Source: DATFJZ01 sp034660495
GTDB lineage: Bacteria > Desulfobacterota > Desulfobacteria > Desulfobacterales > Desulfobacteraceae
Length of the DNA stretch: 5,400 nucleotides
Direction of reading: 5' to 3'
NCBI GenBank assembly: GCA_034660495.1
Contig: JAYEJJ010000057.1
Span: forward strand, 1 to 5,400
The notes beneath the pieces are model-generated. The model was given only the letters and a program-made list of their open reading frames with translations. It did not search any database and was not told where the DNA came from. Each line of letters begins with the position of its first letter. Position 1 is the first letter of the stretch. The position numbers were made by a program, and so were the translations under genes. Shown in pieces: positions 5,257 to 5,400 of this stretch.

Positions 5257-5345
5257 TCATGCACCCCTTGCCCCTCAATGTCATTCAAAATTGTTTATAG
5301 ATCAGAATTAGTTATTTCAACAAGTTATACGTTTGGAATATGGAC

Positions 5346-5389
5346 AATCCATACACCACCTAATAAAAACAATGGGTCGTGTATGGATT
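5346..5389. repeat. 11-bp inverted repeat at right edge
   Basis: AATCCATACAC (5346-5356) and GTGTATGGATT (5379-5389) are perfect reverse complements separated by 22 bases that include TAATAAAAAC. It could be a hairpin in a transcript, an operator pair or the end of an element continuing beyond the window. No T tract follows. The sequence from 5230 to 5400 otherwise shows nothing coding that I can support. Confidence 0.6.
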
Positions 5390-5400
5390 TGTGGCTTAGC

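Noticed and set aside
5108..5311. 67-codon + strand frame overlapping the last gene
   Set aside because: Out-of-frame shadow of the exported-protein gene, without its own ribosome binding site.

Overview
The window holds five protein genes, all on the + strand, separated by unusually repeat-rich gaps. The proteins resemble those of sulfate-reducing Desulfobacterota (Desulfobacterales-like) in general style: moderate GC, a DUF299-type kinase/pyrophosphorylase, and a receiver-like domain with a C-terminal KPV..REL pattern. This taxonomic guess is an inference from protein flavour; there is no rRNA or other firm marker.

Layout. 1-581: no convincing gene. It holds two copies of an 18-bp palindrome (131-148, 167-184), a weak promoter-like pair (292-320) and a start-less protein-like frame (318-497). 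582-1466: a 294-residue soluble protein I cannot assign to a function. 1467-2229: about 760 bp without a convincing gene, holding a G-rich dispersed repeat (1629-1658), a copy of an AACCGAAGCCTGACCCC-like repeat leading into a 15-bp tandem repeat (1907-1961), and a nested array of 16-bp x2 plus 20-bp x3 repeats (2055-2146) just before the next gene. 2230-3078: a divergent member of the PEP synthase/PPDK regulatory protein family (DUF299). 3078-3449: a three-TM membrane protein overlapping it by one base. 3450-3840: a 29-bp-arm inverted repeat and another repeat copy. 3841-4608: a signal-peptide protein ending in a degenerate response-regulator receiver domain. 4609-4782: the second unit of a 30-bp duplication that spans the previous stop codon, then a 9-bp tandem repeat. 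4783-5229: a small exported, cysteine-containing protein. 5230-5400: no gene seen; an 11-bp-arm inverted repeat near the right edge.

How the genes relate. The DUF299 gene and the membrane-protein gene form a translationally coupled pair. The two exported-protein genes are consecutive and may be co-transcribed across the repeat-bearing spacer. I see no single pathway uniting all five. The most unusual items are the predicted export of a receiver domain whose phosphoacceptor Asp is replaced by Thr, the 9-bp repeat tract between the two exported-protein genes, and the paired palindromes at the left. No tRNA, rRNA, CRISPR array or intact insertion sequence was recognised.
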